This document shows, one piece after another, positions 54,420-63,478 of a DNA stretch of 64,000 bases; position 1 is the first letter of the stretch, and every line of letters begins with the position of its first letter. The translations under genes were made by a program, and so were the position numbers. Source of the stretch: Acidobacteria bacterium Mor1 (lineage in GTDB: Bacteria; Acidobacteriota; Polarisedimenticolia; Polarisedimenticolales; Polarisedimenticolaceae); NCBI GenBank assembly GCA_001664505.1, contig CP011806.1, positions 968,400-1,032,399 of the forward strand, written 5' to 3'. Under the pieces are notes generated by a model. That model was given only the letters and a program-made list of their open reading frames with translations, ran no database searches and was not told the origin of the DNA.

Positions 54420-55237
54420 CAGGTCGTAACTCCGGGGCCGAGCACGTAGAGATAGTAGTAGTAGAGGAACGGCCCGGCGAACAGCAGGCTATCCACCCGG
54501 TCCAGAACCCCTCCGTGCCCCGGCAGAATCGACGACGAATCCTTGGCGCCCACCGCCCGCTTCAACATGCTCTCGGCCAGATCGCCCAGGATTCCGAGCA
54601 ATCCGAGGGTCACCCCGAGGATCAGCGCGTGGACCAGCGCCAGCTCCTGGAAGAACCAGAAATGGGCCGCCAACCCGCCCAGCAGGCTCCCGGTCAGGCC
54701 GCCGACCGCCCCCTCCCAGCTCTTCTTGGGCGAGATCGAAGGCGCCATCCGGTGCTTGCCGACGGCCGAGCCGACGAAAAAGGCAGCGGTGTCGGCGAGG
54801 GCCACGCAGACGAACAGGAGATACAGCAGGTCTCTACCCCACTCCCCGCCGACCTCGCCCAGCCGAACCAGATAGCTCAGGCCGAAGGCGACGAACACCA
54901 CGGGGAACAGAGTGTGCAGTGCGTTGACGAGCATCTTCGAGGGCTCGTTCTCCTGCCACATCACGAGGATCAGGGTCAGCGCGATGCCGACCCACAGCAC
55001 CGCCAGGGAATCGAGGCGAGGCTCGGACCCGGTGGCCGACCAGGCCAGGGCCAACGCCGTGAGCATGGCGAGCCCCTTGAGCGGCCTCCCGCCCGCGCGT
55101 TCGCAAAGCCGCAGGCACTCCCAGGTGCCGGCAAGTACGACGATTGCGGCGAAGACGACCGAGAACCCGGAGCCGAGCCACTCGATCGCCGTTACCAGCA
55201 GGGCGATCAGGACCGCCGCGGTCAGGACACGCCGCAT
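54419..55237 (-). CDS. cdsA: Phosphatidate cytidylyltransferase
   Basis: Makes CDP-diacylglycerol from CTP and phosphatidic acid for phospholipid synthesis. The 272 residues form seven to eight membrane helices. The CDS signature is near the C-terminus: SMLKRAVGAKDSSSILPGHG then GVLDRVDSLLFAGP, and SPKKSWEGAVGGLTGSLLGG precedes it. It lies between uppS (11 bases) and rseP. Confidence 0.96.
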   Translation of the reverse strand: MRRVLTAAVLIALLVTAIEWLGSGFSVVFAAIVVLAGTWECLRLCERAGGRPLKGLAMLTALALAWSATGSEPRLDSLAVLWVGIALTLILVMWQENEPSKMLVNALHTLFPVVFVAFGLSYLVRLGEVGGEWGRDLLYLLFVCVALADTAAFFVGSAVGKHRMAPSISPKKSWEGAVGGLTGSLLGGLAAHFWFFQELALVHALILGVTLGLLGILGDLAESMLKRAVGAKDSSSILPGHGGVLDRVDSLLFAGPFLYYYYLYVLGPGVTT

Positions 55238-55248
55238 CTCGGGTAGGG

Positions 55249-56046
55249 TCAGCCCCTGGCGGCCGCGGCGGACTGTTCCGAACGCGACGACGACGTCCCG
55301 CCGAAGCGGCGCTCACGGCCCTGGTAGGCGGTGATCGCTTCGAGCAGGTGCCGCAGCTTGAAGTCGGGCCAGAGGGTGTCGGTGATCCAGATCTCGGAGT
55401 AGGCGATCTGCCAGAGCAGGAAGTTGGAGATCCGCATCTCTCCGCTGGTGCGAATCAACAGGTCGGGATCCGGGCAGCCGGCGGTGTACAGGTAGCGATC
55501 GACGGTGTCCTCGTCGACGGAAGCCGGATCGATTCCCTCGGCCAGCATGCGGCGGCAGGCATCGACGAGCTCGGCACGCCCGCCGTAGGAGAGCGCGATG
55601 TTGAGCTGCATCCCGTCGTTCTCGGAGAGGTACTCCACCGCTTCGGTCACCTCGGCACGGACAGAAGCGGGCAGGTCGTCGAGCCGGCCGATGACCTTGA
55701 GCCGGATGTTGTTGTCTCGCAGCGCCTGACGCTCCCGGCGGAGGTATTCGCGCAACAGCCCCATCAGGGTGTCGACTTCGGCTCGGGGCCGCTTCCAGTT
55801 TTCCTTGGAGAAGGCGTAGAGGGTCAGGACCTCGATGCCCAGCCGCGCGCTGCCTTCGATGGTCTCGCGGACCGACTGCACGCCGGCCCGGTGACCGGCG
55901 ACCCGGGGCAGGAAGCGCCCCTTGGCCCAGCGACCGTTGCCGTCCATGATCACGGCAACGTGGCGGGGCAGGCGGGCGGGGTCGAGCCCTGCGGCGAGGC
56001 GCTCCTCCTCGCTCCCTCGCGCCACCATCTCCGGCGGAAGATTCAT
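55249..56046 (-). CDS. uppS: Isoprenyl transferase / undecaprenyl diphosphate synthase
   Basis: Makes the C55 lipid carrier used for peptidoglycan and polysaccharides. The 265-residue protein shows HVAVIMDGNGRWAKGRFLPR (catalytic Asp in MDGNGRWA), GHRAGVQSVRE, LTLYAFSKENWKRP, ALSYGGRAEL and LIRTSGEMRISNFLLWQIAY, all hallmarks of the cis-prenyltransferase family. The first ATG is at 56046. It is the first gene of the uppS-cdsA-rseP string. Confidence 0.97.
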   Translation of the reverse strand: MNLPPEMVARGSEEERLAAGLDPARLPRHVAVIMDGNGRWAKGRFLPRVAGHRAGVQSVRETIEGSARLGIEVLTLYAFSKENWKRPRAEVDTLMGLLREYLRRERQALRDNNIRLKVIGRLDDLPASVRAEVTEAVEYLSENDGMQLNIALSYGGRAELVDACRRMLAEGIDPASVDEDTVDRYLYTAGCPDPDLLIRTSGEMRISNFLLWQIAYSEIWITDTLWPDFKLRHLLEAITAYQGRERRFGGTSSSRSEQSAAAARG

Positions 56047-56154
56047 CTCGAGATCTGCCCCACCCTTATCGGCATCAGGAAATAGGCCGAAACGGCCTGA
56101 TTCGCCGGGCGAATAGTAATGCCGATCGGGGGGCGGTTCAACCGGCTCCGGGGG

Positions 56155-57153
56155 TCAGCTCTCGTAGCCCCGGGGGTGGCTTTCGTGCCACTTCCAGGCG
56201 GTCTGGACGATCTCCCCCAGGGTCGGCAGCCTGGGCTGCCAGCCCAGACGCTCCCGGGCCCGGGCCGCCGAGGCCACGAGAATCGGCGGATCTCCCGCCC
56301 GACGGGGGGCATCCTCGGTCTTCGGGCGGCGGCCGGTGACCTTGCCGACCATGTCGACCACCTCGCGGACCGAGAAACCCTCGCCGTTCCCCAGATTGAA
56401 CGACTCCCCTTCCATCCCGCCCTGTTCCAGTGCCCGCAAGGCATGGACATGGGCCTCGGCAAGGTCGACCACGTGGACGTAGTCCCGCACGCAGGTGCCG
56501 TCGGTGGTCGGATAGTCGGTGCCGAAGATCGGGACGACGGTCTCCTCACCGGCGAGAATCCCGCGCAGCAGACGGGGAATCAGATGGGTTTCGCGGCGGC
56601 GGAACTCGCCGATATCCCCGTCCGGGTGCGCCCCTGCCGCATTGAAGTAGCGCAGGGCGACATAGCGCAGGCCGTAGGCGTTCCGGTACCAGGAGAGAGC
56701 CCGCTCGAAAGCCAGCTTGGTCTCACCGTAGGGGTTGGTCGGGCGGGTCGGATGCTCCTCGTCGATCGGCAGGCTGACCGGGTTGCCGTAGGTCGCCGCG
56801 GTGCTGGAGAAGACGATGCCCTCGACTTGATGCTCTCGAGCGGCCTCGAGCAGCGCCAGACTGCCCACCACGTTCTGACGGTAGTAGGTCGCCGGGTCGG
56901 AGACCGAGTCGCCGACCAGCGCCAGCGCGGCCATGTGAATCACGTGGCGGATCTCGCGCTTGCCGAACAGCTCGTCGAGCCGCGCGCGATCGGCAAAGTC
57001 GGAGCGGACCAGCTCGACCTCACCGGGAAGCGCCTTCTCGGAGCCCTCGGACAGGTTGTCGATCACGACCACCGTGCGGCCGGTCTCGACCAGCCGCCGC
57101 ACGATGTGGCTGCCGATGTACCCGGCGCCGCCGGTGACCAGAACTTCTCCCAC
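56155..57153 (-). CDS. galE: UDP-glucose 4-epimerase
   Basis: Interconverts UDP-glucose and UDP-galactose for surface glycans. I place the start at GTG 57153, with AGGAG five bases before it lying in the end of truA. The 332-residue protein has LVTGGAGYIGSHIVRRLVET (NAD fold), the catalytic SSTAATYG and PYGETKLAFER (Tyr-x3-Lys), the YFNAAGAHPDG sugar site and YVHVVDLAEAHVHAL. It belongs to the extended SDR family. An epimerase acting on N-acetylated sugars is a possible alternative. Confidence 0.94.
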   Translation of the reverse strand: MGEVLVTGGAGYIGSHIVRRLVETGRTVVVIDNLSEGSEKALPGEVELVRSDFADRARLDELFGKREIRHVIHMAALALVGDSVSDPATYYRQNVVGSLALLEAAREHQVEGIVFSSTAATYGNPVSLPIDEEHPTRPTNPYGETKLAFERALSWYRNAYGLRYVALRYFNAAGAHPDGDIGEFRRRETHLIPRLLRGILAGEETVVPIFGTDYPTTDGTCVRDYVHVVDLAEAHVHALRALEQGGMEGESFNLGNGEGFSVREVVDMVGKVTGRRPKTEDAPRRAGDPPILVASAARARERLGWQPRLPTLGEIVQTAWKWHESHPRGYES

Positions 57154-57161
57154 GACCTCTC

Positions 57162-57956
57162 CTATGCGCCGTCGGTGGACGGCTCGTTGGCTCCCGGATC
57201 GTAACAAGCCGGATAGGCCACCTGCTCGAGACAGAGCCCTTTCGCCTCGGCGGTCGGCGGGCCCAGCGAACGGTCGCCGGTCTCCAACATAAGATCGACG
57301 ATCTCGGGCGTCATCCGCCCCCGGGCGATCTCGACCAGGGTACCGACGAGGTTGCGAACCATGTAGGTCAGAAACCCGTCGGCCCGAAAGCGGAACAGCC
57401 CCTCGCCCCGGTCCGACTCCACGTAGGACGCCTCGGTAAGGGTGCGCACCCGGTCCTCGACGGTGCAGGCGGCGGCGGTAAAGCCGGACCAGTCCCGCCG
57501 GCCCGGGAGCCGCGCCAGCGCCGCGTCCAGGCGCGCCTCGTCGAGGGCGCCGGGCAGGTGGCTCGCGAATCGCAAACGGAAGGGATCGCCGCGACGGGAT
57601 CGATCCAGGCGGTAGATGTAGCTCTTGGAGCGGGCGTGCTTCCGCGCGTGGAAGTCCTCGGCAACGGTGCGCACCCGGGTCGCGCGCACATCGCCGGGCA
57701 GCAGCCTGGCGAGAGCGTGCTCCAGGCGATCGTCGGTCTCGTCGGTATCCAGCAGCACGTCCGCTACCTGACCGAGGGCGTGGACCCCCGAATCGGTGCG
57801 GCCGGCACCGCGCACTCTCGCCGGCCGGTCCCCCTGCAGCCGGGTCAGCGCCTGCTCGAGCACTCCCTGAACCGTTCGGTCCCGGGGCTGGAACTGCCAG
57901 CCGCAGTACTCGGTGCCGTCGTAGGCGAGATCGATCCGCAGCCGCCGGGCGCTCAT
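57162..57956 (-). CDS. truA: tRNA pseudouridine synthase A
   Basis: Modifies U38-40 in tRNA anticodon arms. The 264-residue protein begins RLRIDLAYDGTEYCGWQFQP and carries the catalytic Asp55 in GAGRTDSGVHALGQVAD. Later come ARKHARSKSYIYRL and FLTYMVRNLVGTLVEIARGR. Length is normal. Its start overlaps the carboxypeptidase stop (ATGA). Confidence 0.97.
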   Translation of the reverse strand: MSARRLRIDLAYDGTEYCGWQFQPRDRTVQGVLEQALTRLQGDRPARVRGAGRTDSGVHALGQVADVLLDTDETDDRLEHALARLLPGDVRATRVRTVAEDFHARKHARSKSYIYRLDRSRRGDPFRLRFASHLPGALDEARLDAALARLPGRRDWSGFTAAACTVEDRVRTLTEASYVESDRGEGLFRFRADGFLTYMVRNLVGTLVEIARGRMTPEIVDLMLETGDRSLGPPTAEAKGLCLEQVAYPACYDPGANEPSTDGA

Positions 57957-58867
57957 GGCGCGGCAGGATCGAATCGAAGCCGGCGCGCCGGTGCGTCGAT
58001 GGTCACCCGGCCGCCCAGGGGCATCGCCCGCTTGCCGCGGACGTGGCCCGCTCGGACTCCCGCAACCACCGGAATGCCGAGGGGTTCGAACGCCTCGAGC
58101 AACACCTGCCGCAGATCGCGATCAGGTGGGAACGGCTTGGTCCGCTGGTGGCCGACGAAGGCGCCGAGCACCACACCGCGCAGCCCGCGCAAACCGCCGG
58201 ACTGCCGCCACTGGGTCAGCATCCGATCGATGCGGTAGGTCTCCTCGCCGATCTCCTCGAGGAACAGGATCCCGTCCCGGGTGTCCTCGGCGAAGCGGGT
58301 GCCGAGCAGATGATTGAGCACGACCAGATTGCCGCCGACCAGGGTGCCGGCCGCTTTGCCCGGGACCCAGATGTCCCGCTTGCGCAGGCGCAGCTCGGTT
58401 CGATCCCCGCGCAACATGCTGTCGAGCCAACGCCGGTTGGCCGCTCCGGCGTCGGCGAGTTCTTCGACCACCGGACCGTAGAGGCAACGCACGCCGGAAC
58501 GCTTCCGCGCCGGCGCAAAGAGAGCGGTCAGGTCGCTGTAGCCGATCAGGAGTTTCGGATGGCGGCGCAGCGCGCGCCAATCGACCCGCTCCAATAGACG
58601 CGCGGTGCCGTAGCCGCCCCGGGCAAACCAGACCGCCGCGAGATCGGGGTCGCGAAACATGCGGTTGAGGTCGGCGATACGACGGTCGTCGTCGCCTGCA
58701 AGGTAGCCCTCTGCGGCCTCGACGTGATCACCGGTCACGACGCGGTAGCGACGGCGCAGCCAACGGAGCCCCGCGGCGTAGGCCTCGTGGCGAACCGGGA
58801 ACCCGGTCGCGACCACTCCGACACCGTCTCCGCGAGCCAGGAGCGGTCTGCGCTTTCGGACGCTCAC
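57953..58867 (-). CDS. LD-carboxypeptidase (peptidase family S66)
   Basis: Cytoplasmic muropeptide-recycling enzyme that trims the terminal D-Ala of tetrapeptides. I prefer GTG 58867 (GAGAGGGA upstream); GTG 58888 is also possible. The 304 residues show VVATGFPVRHEAYAAGLRWL, VWFARGGYGTARLLERVDW, the nucleophile LLIGYSDLTAL (Ser), LFLEEIGEETYRIDRML (Glu) and VRAGHVRGKRAMPLGGRV (His). All triad residues are present. An alternative within the family is an MccF-type self-immunity peptidase, less likely given the housekeeping neighbours. Confidence 0.92.
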   Translation of the reverse strand: MSVRKRRPLLARGDGVGVVATGFPVRHEAYAAGLRWLRRRYRVVTGDHVEAAEGYLAGDDDRRIADLNRMFRDPDLAAVWFARGGYGTARLLERVDWRALRRHPKLLIGYSDLTALFAPARKRSGVRCLYGPVVEELADAGAANRRWLDSMLRGDRTELRLRKRDIWVPGKAAGTLVGGNLVVLNHLLGTRFAEDTRDGILFLEEIGEETYRIDRMLTQWRQSGGLRGLRGVVLGAFVGHQRTKPFPPDRDLRQVLLEAFEPLGIPVVAGVRAGHVRGKRAMPLGGRVTIDAPARRLRFDPAAP

Positions 58868-58932
58868 TCCGAGACTTCCCTCTCCCACCGGGGCCTGCCA
58901 CCCGGCGCACCGATAGGATCGGTGCCGCTATC

Positions 58933-59355
<423 letters not shown>

Positions 59356-59417
59356 TCAAGCAACATGTAAATGTTACAGGAAAGACCCTATAGCTGCAGC
59401 ATCGAGGTTGTCGGCGT

Positions 59418-60059
59418 TCAAATATCGTCGAGATAGCGGCGCAACGCCGAGAGCGGAACGGCGCCCTCCCTCAGCAGCCGGGGATGCTCGCGGGTCAGGT
59501 CGAGCACCGTCGACGGGGCACCCCCGGGGGTCGGCCCCCCATCCAGGATCAGATCGATCCCCTCGGGGAGGGCCTGGGCCACCTCGGCGGCGGTACGGGA
59601 GGCCGGCTGGCCGCTGCGGTTGGCGCTGATGCCGGTGATCGGCCGCTCGAGGGCTCCCGCCAGCCGGCGGGGCAGCCCCAGGCCGGGCACCCGCAGTCCG
59701 ACGGTGCCGGTGCCTCCACCGATCCGCTCGGGCAACCGGGGGCCGGCGGGCAGGACCAGGGTCAACGGTCCCGGCCAGAACATCGCGGCGAGTTTTTCGA
59801 ACCTGGGAGGCACCTCACCGGCGGCCGCCCGGGCCTGCTCGACATCGGCGACCAGCAGCAGGATCGGCGAACGATCGTCCTTGCCCTTGAGGTTGTTCAG
59901 CCGGGCCACCGCCTCGGCGTTTTCCGCGTCGGCAGCGAGCCCGTAGAACGTCTCGGTGGGGATCGCGAGCACTCCCCCCTTGCGCAGTTCGGCGACCGAT
60001 TCCTGCACCCGTTCTTCTCGGGGATTGGCCGGGTTGACCGGGATGACGCGGGACAACAC
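59418..60059 (-). CDS. tsaC: L-threonylcarbamoyladenylate synthase (TsaC/Sua5/YrdC family)
   Basis: Makes threonylcarbamoyl-AMP for the t6A37 modification of tRNA. The start is GTG 60059 with GGAG five bases upstream; an ATG at 60098 lacks a ribosome site. The 213-residue protein shows LRKGGVLAIPTETFYGLAAD, LNNLKGKDDRSPILLLVAD, FWPGPLTLVLPAG, VGLRVPGLGLPRRLAGAL and PITGISANRSGQPA. A C-terminal end of REGAVPLSALRRYLDD is family-typical. It lies between rnpB and a divergent rRNA methyltransferase gene. Confidence 0.94.
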   Translation of the reverse strand: MLSRVIPVNPANPREERVQESVAELRKGGVLAIPTETFYGLAADAENAEAVARLNNLKGKDDRSPILLLVADVEQARAAAGEVPPRFEKLAAMFWPGPLTLVLPAGPRLPERIGGGTGTVGLRVPGLGLPRRLAGALERPITGISANRSGQPASRTAAEVAQALPEGIDLILDGGPTPGGAPSTVLDLTREHPRLLREGAVPLSALRRYLDDI

Positions 60060-60172
60060 GAGGTCTCCATGTCGCACGACGAGTGCGGCCCGAACCATCG
60101 GGCGATGGCGGAGTCTATCATGGTCCAGCGACCTGGAAACGCGTAGAGCAACCTCTCGAGGAGCAGACCACG

Positions 60173-60988
60173 TTGAGCGACCGATCCCCCGCCGGAAAGC
60201 GCAACCCGGCACTACGTCACCTTCGCGAGCTGCGTCGCGACCGCCGCTTGCGGGATGCCGAACGGGCGATGGTTGCCGAGGGTCTGCACCTGGTCGGCGA
60301 AGCGCTGACCGCCGACGCGCCGATCCGCAGCGTGGTCTGGTCGGCGCGACTGCTCGGGTCACCAGGCGGACTGGAACTACTCGATGGGTTGCGTGCTCGG
60401 GACGTGCCGCTGCTGGAAGCCGACGACGAGGCACTGGTGGCGGCCCAGGACGCCCGGTCCGCCCAGCCGATCGTCGCGATCGTCGAACGGCCGGAGACAC
60501 CTCCGGAACCGCGGGAGGGTGCGCCGCTGTGGGTGGTCGCCGAGGGCGTACAGGACCCGGGGAACCTGGGCGCGATGATCCGCTCCGCCGATGCCGCGGG
60601 TGCGACCATGTTCTACGCCACGGGCAACGGCGCCGATCTCTACCATCCGCGCACGATCCGGGGAACCATGGGCTCGATCTTCCGCCTTCCCGTGCGATTC
60701 GGAGATGCGGGACGGGTCGCGGCAGCCCTCAGCGAGGACGGGATCCTGCGCCTGGGCACCGTTCGACGAGGGGGCATCCCCTACGACCGGTTCGACCTGG
60801 GGCAACCCCTGGCCCTGTTCTTCGGTTCCGAGGGATCGGGACTGTCGGAGTCGCTGCGCCAGGGGCTCGACGCCCAGCTCTGTATCCCGATGAGTCCCGG
60901 CGTGGAGAGCCTGTCGGTCAGCGCAGCCTCGGCGGCGCTGCTGTTCGAGGCCGCGCGTCAGCGCAGGGTTGCCGCTCAGGATTCTTGA
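60173..60988 (+). CDS. TrmH-family (SpoU) RNA 2'-O-methyltransferase
   Basis: 271 residues from TTG 60173 (GAGGAG nine bases upstream); a longer in-frame reading to 60083 would run into the tsaC promoter area. An N-terminal substrate-binding domain (AERAMVAEGLHLVGEALTAD) is followed by the SPOUT domain with its three motifs: VQDPGNLGAMIRSADAAGA, LALFFGSEGSGLSESL and IPMSPGVESLSVSAASAALL. It probably methylates a ribose in rRNA or tRNA; the site cannot be read from sequence. Its end overlaps the convergent kinase gene by 13 bases. Confidence 0.93.
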   Translation: MSDRSPAGKRNPALRHLRELRRDRRLRDAERAMVAEGLHLVGEALTADAPIRSVVWSARLLGSPGGLELLDGLRARDVPLLEADDEALVAAQDARSAQPIVAIVERPETPPEPREGAPLWVVAEGVQDPGNLGAMIRSADAAGATMFYATGNGADLYHPRTIRGTMGSIFRLPVRFGDAGRVAAALSEDGILRLGTVRRGGIPYDRFDLGQPLALFFGSEGSGLSESLRQGLDAQLCIPMSPGVESLSVSAASAALLFEAARQRRVAAQDS

Positions 60989-63477
60989 TGGGGCCGGATG
61001 ATCCGCAAGCGGCGGCGTTCGCTCTTCTCAGGGGCGCCGGCTCGTGGAGTAACGACAGTCGCCGATCCTTCCGACGGCGCCTCGGGGGCGGGAGCCGGAG
61101 GCTCCACGACGATCTCCGGTGACTCCACGCCGGCAGGCGACGGCGTCTGAACCGGAGCTTCGTCGCCGGGATCCTCGGTCACGGTCTTGCTGCCGATTCC
61201 GGGCAGCGTGAAGGTGAACGTGGCGCCCGAGCCCTCCTTGCCCTCGGCGCGGATCGAGCAGCCGTGCATCCGCAGAATGTCCCGTACGATCGAGAGTCCG
61301 AGGCCGTGGCCGTCTTCGTCCCGTCCGCCCTCGGAGCGATAGCTGCGCTCGAAGATACGTTCGCTGTCCGCCGCGGGGAATCCGCGTCCGCTGTCCCGGA
61401 CGCGCACGCCGACCTGCCCGCCCCGGGCAGTCCGCACGTGGATCTCGACGGTTCCACCTTCCTGATTGAACTTGATCGCGTTGGACAGCAGGTTGACGAA
61501 CACCTGCATGATCAGGTCCCGGTCGCCGCGCACCTGAATACCGCGGTCCTCGTAGCTCTGAGTCAACTCGACCCCGCGCTGTTCCAGCTTCGGCGCCATC
61601 AAGGCGACCGCCTCGTCCAGGGCCGGTCCCAGCGGGAAGTCGGACGGGCGTAGCCGGCCGACCTGGCGGGTGCTGCGGCTGAACTCGAGCAGGTTGTCGA
61701 TCATCGAGATCAACCGGTCGATGTTGGCCAGCGACACGTCGAGGCCCTTGCGCTGCTCGGTGGTGATCGCGCCCAACCGGCCCTTGAGGATCATCTCGGT
61801 GTAGCCGCGAATCGAGACCAGCGGGGTCTGGAGTTCGTGAGAGACGTTCCCCAGCAGGTTGGTCTTCATCTCGTCGAGGACCCGCAGTTCCTTGTTGAGC
61901 CGGTCCAGTTCGTCGCTGCGGCGAGAGGCCTGTTCGTTCTCGCGGGCGAGATCGGAGTAGGCGTGCTCGAGCTCCTGCTTGCGTTCCGACAACTCCCGGG
62001 CCTGCCGCCGGAGTTCCTCCTCGGAGCGGCGGTGCTCGGTGCGGTCGCGGCAGATCACCATGCGGCCGACGATCCGTCCGGTGCGATCGCGCAACGGGCC
62101 CACCAGCAGCTCGGCGTCCCGCCCGTCGGGGAAGCTGACCGGAACCTCGCTGGAACAGGCGATCGGTTGCTCAAGCGCTTCGGCCAGCAGCTCGCCGGAT
62201 TCGCCGCGCCCGCGCAGCCAGCTACGCAGGCGGCGGCCGTCGAGCCCGAGCAGCTCGACCTCCCGGCAGCCGTAGCGCGCGGCGAAGGCCCGGTTGGTCA
62301 ACTGCACGATGCCTTCGCCGGCATCGTTGAGGACCAGCACGCCGTCGTCGTTGGACTCGAGGATCGCATCGAGCCGCAGCTCGTTGCGCCGCAGATCGGC
62401 GGCAATGCGCCGGCGCTGGGTCTCGTCGCGGATCATCCCCAGCACCGCCGGCCCGCCGTGGTAGTCGATGCGGGTGGCTCGGACGGTCACGTCGGTGTGT
62501 CCGTCGGCGAGCCCCACCGGAATCTCGATCTCCTGCTCTTCGCCGGACTCCAGGCGGCGCAAGCCGTCGCGAACCACGAGCAGGTCCCGGGCGCGAACCA
62601 GGTCTTCGAGGCCTCGCTCGAGCAGTCCGTCGGCGGAGATCCCACAGAGCCCCGACAGCACCGGGTTGCTGTAGACGAAGCGGCCGGCCTTGGAGACGAA
62701 GACCCCCTCTTCCAGCCGGTCGACCAGGGTGCGGTAGCGCTTGTCGGCGTCGGCGACCTCCTGCTCGAGACCGAGCCGCGCCGTGACGTCCCGTACGATC
62801 ATCAGGAAGCCTGCGAAGTGGCCGCCGGAATCATGGGTCATCCGCACGGCCAGCTGGGCTTCGAAGCGATCCCCGTCGCCGCGGCGCATCCGGGCCCGGG
62901 CGTCGAGCCCCCCTTCCCGCTGTTTGCGACGCATCAGCAGGGGCAGCAGGTCCTTCCAGGCCTGCTCCTCGAACAGGGTCGCCGCCGACTTGCCGAACAG
63001 CGCATCCTCGTCCCAGCCGAAGAGTTCGCGCCCCGAGGGGCTGATGCGCACCACGTCCCCGTCGGCATCGGTCCAGACCACCGCCGCGTCCCGGGTCGCC
63101 TCGAGCAGCGCCCGCAACTCGTTGTCGGTGCCCTCGGTCTCGTGAGAGCGGACCTCCAGATCCTCGCCGAGCCGGGAAACGGCGTCGGCCAGGGCGGCGA
63201 CCGGTGAACGATCGTCGACCTGGGGCCGGTGGTCGAGTTGTCCGGCGCGGAGATCTTCCACCGCCTGGACGATCTGGCGAATGTCCCGCCCCTGCTGGCG
63301 CCGGTGGAGCAGCAGCATGGCGAACAACAGCGCGACCAGCAGCACCATCCCGACCGCCATGACCACGATCAACGCCTCGGGGTTGTCGTCCCAGAAGGCG
63401 GACAGCGGCGGCGGCCCGGCCGCGACCACGGCGGGCATCGCCCGCAACCGGGCGTTCCGTTGGCGCATGGGCCGCAT
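60976..63477 (-). CDS. Membrane-bound multi-PAS sensor histidine kinase
   Basis: About 833 residues from ATG 63477. One membrane helix (ALIVVMAVGMVLLVALLFAM, near 35-55) is followed by a HAMP-like segment, three PAS domains (starting near LLEATRDAAVVWTDADGD, LVDRLEEGVFVSKAGRFVY and ILESNDDGVLVLNDAGEG) and a coiled coil. The HisKA box is LLGNVSHELQTPLVSIRGYT (phospho-acceptor His), and the ATPase domain has NLLSNAIKFNQEGG, RDSGRGFPAADSERIFERSY and GHGLGLSIVRDILRMHG. A Pro/Glu-rich tail of about 80 residues follows. There is no cognate response regulator next to it; the upstream EAL gene ends two bases before its start. Confidence 0.93.
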   Translation of the reverse strand: MRPMRQRNARLRAMPAVVAAGPPPLSAFWDDNPEALIVVMAVGMVLLVALLFAMLLLHRRQQGRDIRQIVQAVEDLRAGQLDHRPQVDDRSPVAALADAVSRLGEDLEVRSHETEGTDNELRALLEATRDAAVVWTDADGDVVRISPSGRELFGWDEDALFGKSAATLFEEQAWKDLLPLLMRRKQREGGLDARARMRRGDGDRFEAQLAVRMTHDSGGHFAGFLMIVRDVTARLGLEQEVADADKRYRTLVDRLEEGVFVSKAGRFVYSNPVLSGLCGISADGLLERGLEDLVRARDLLVVRDGLRRLESGEEQEIEIPVGLADGHTDVTVRATRIDYHGGPAVLGMIRDETQRRRIAADLRRNELRLDAILESNDDGVLVLNDAGEGIVQLTNRAFAARYGCREVELLGLDGRRLRSWLRGRGESGELLAEALEQPIACSSEVPVSFPDGRDAELLVGPLRDRTGRIVGRMVICRDRTEHRRSEEELRRQARELSERKQELEHAYSDLARENEQASRRSDELDRLNKELRVLDEMKTNLLGNVSHELQTPLVSIRGYTEMILKGRLGAITTEQRKGLDVSLANIDRLISMIDNLLEFSRSTRQVGRLRPSDFPLGPALDEAVALMAPKLEQRGVELTQSYEDRGIQVRGDRDLIMQVFVNLLSNAIKFNQEGGTVEIHVRTARGGQVGVRVRDSGRGFPAADSERIFERSYRSEGGRDEDGHGLGLSIVRDILRMHGCSIRAEGKEGSGATFTFTLPGIGSKTVTEDPGDEAPVQTPSPAGVESPEIVVEPPAPAPEAPSEGSATVVTPRAGAPEKSERRRLRIIRPHQES

Positions 63478-63478
63478 G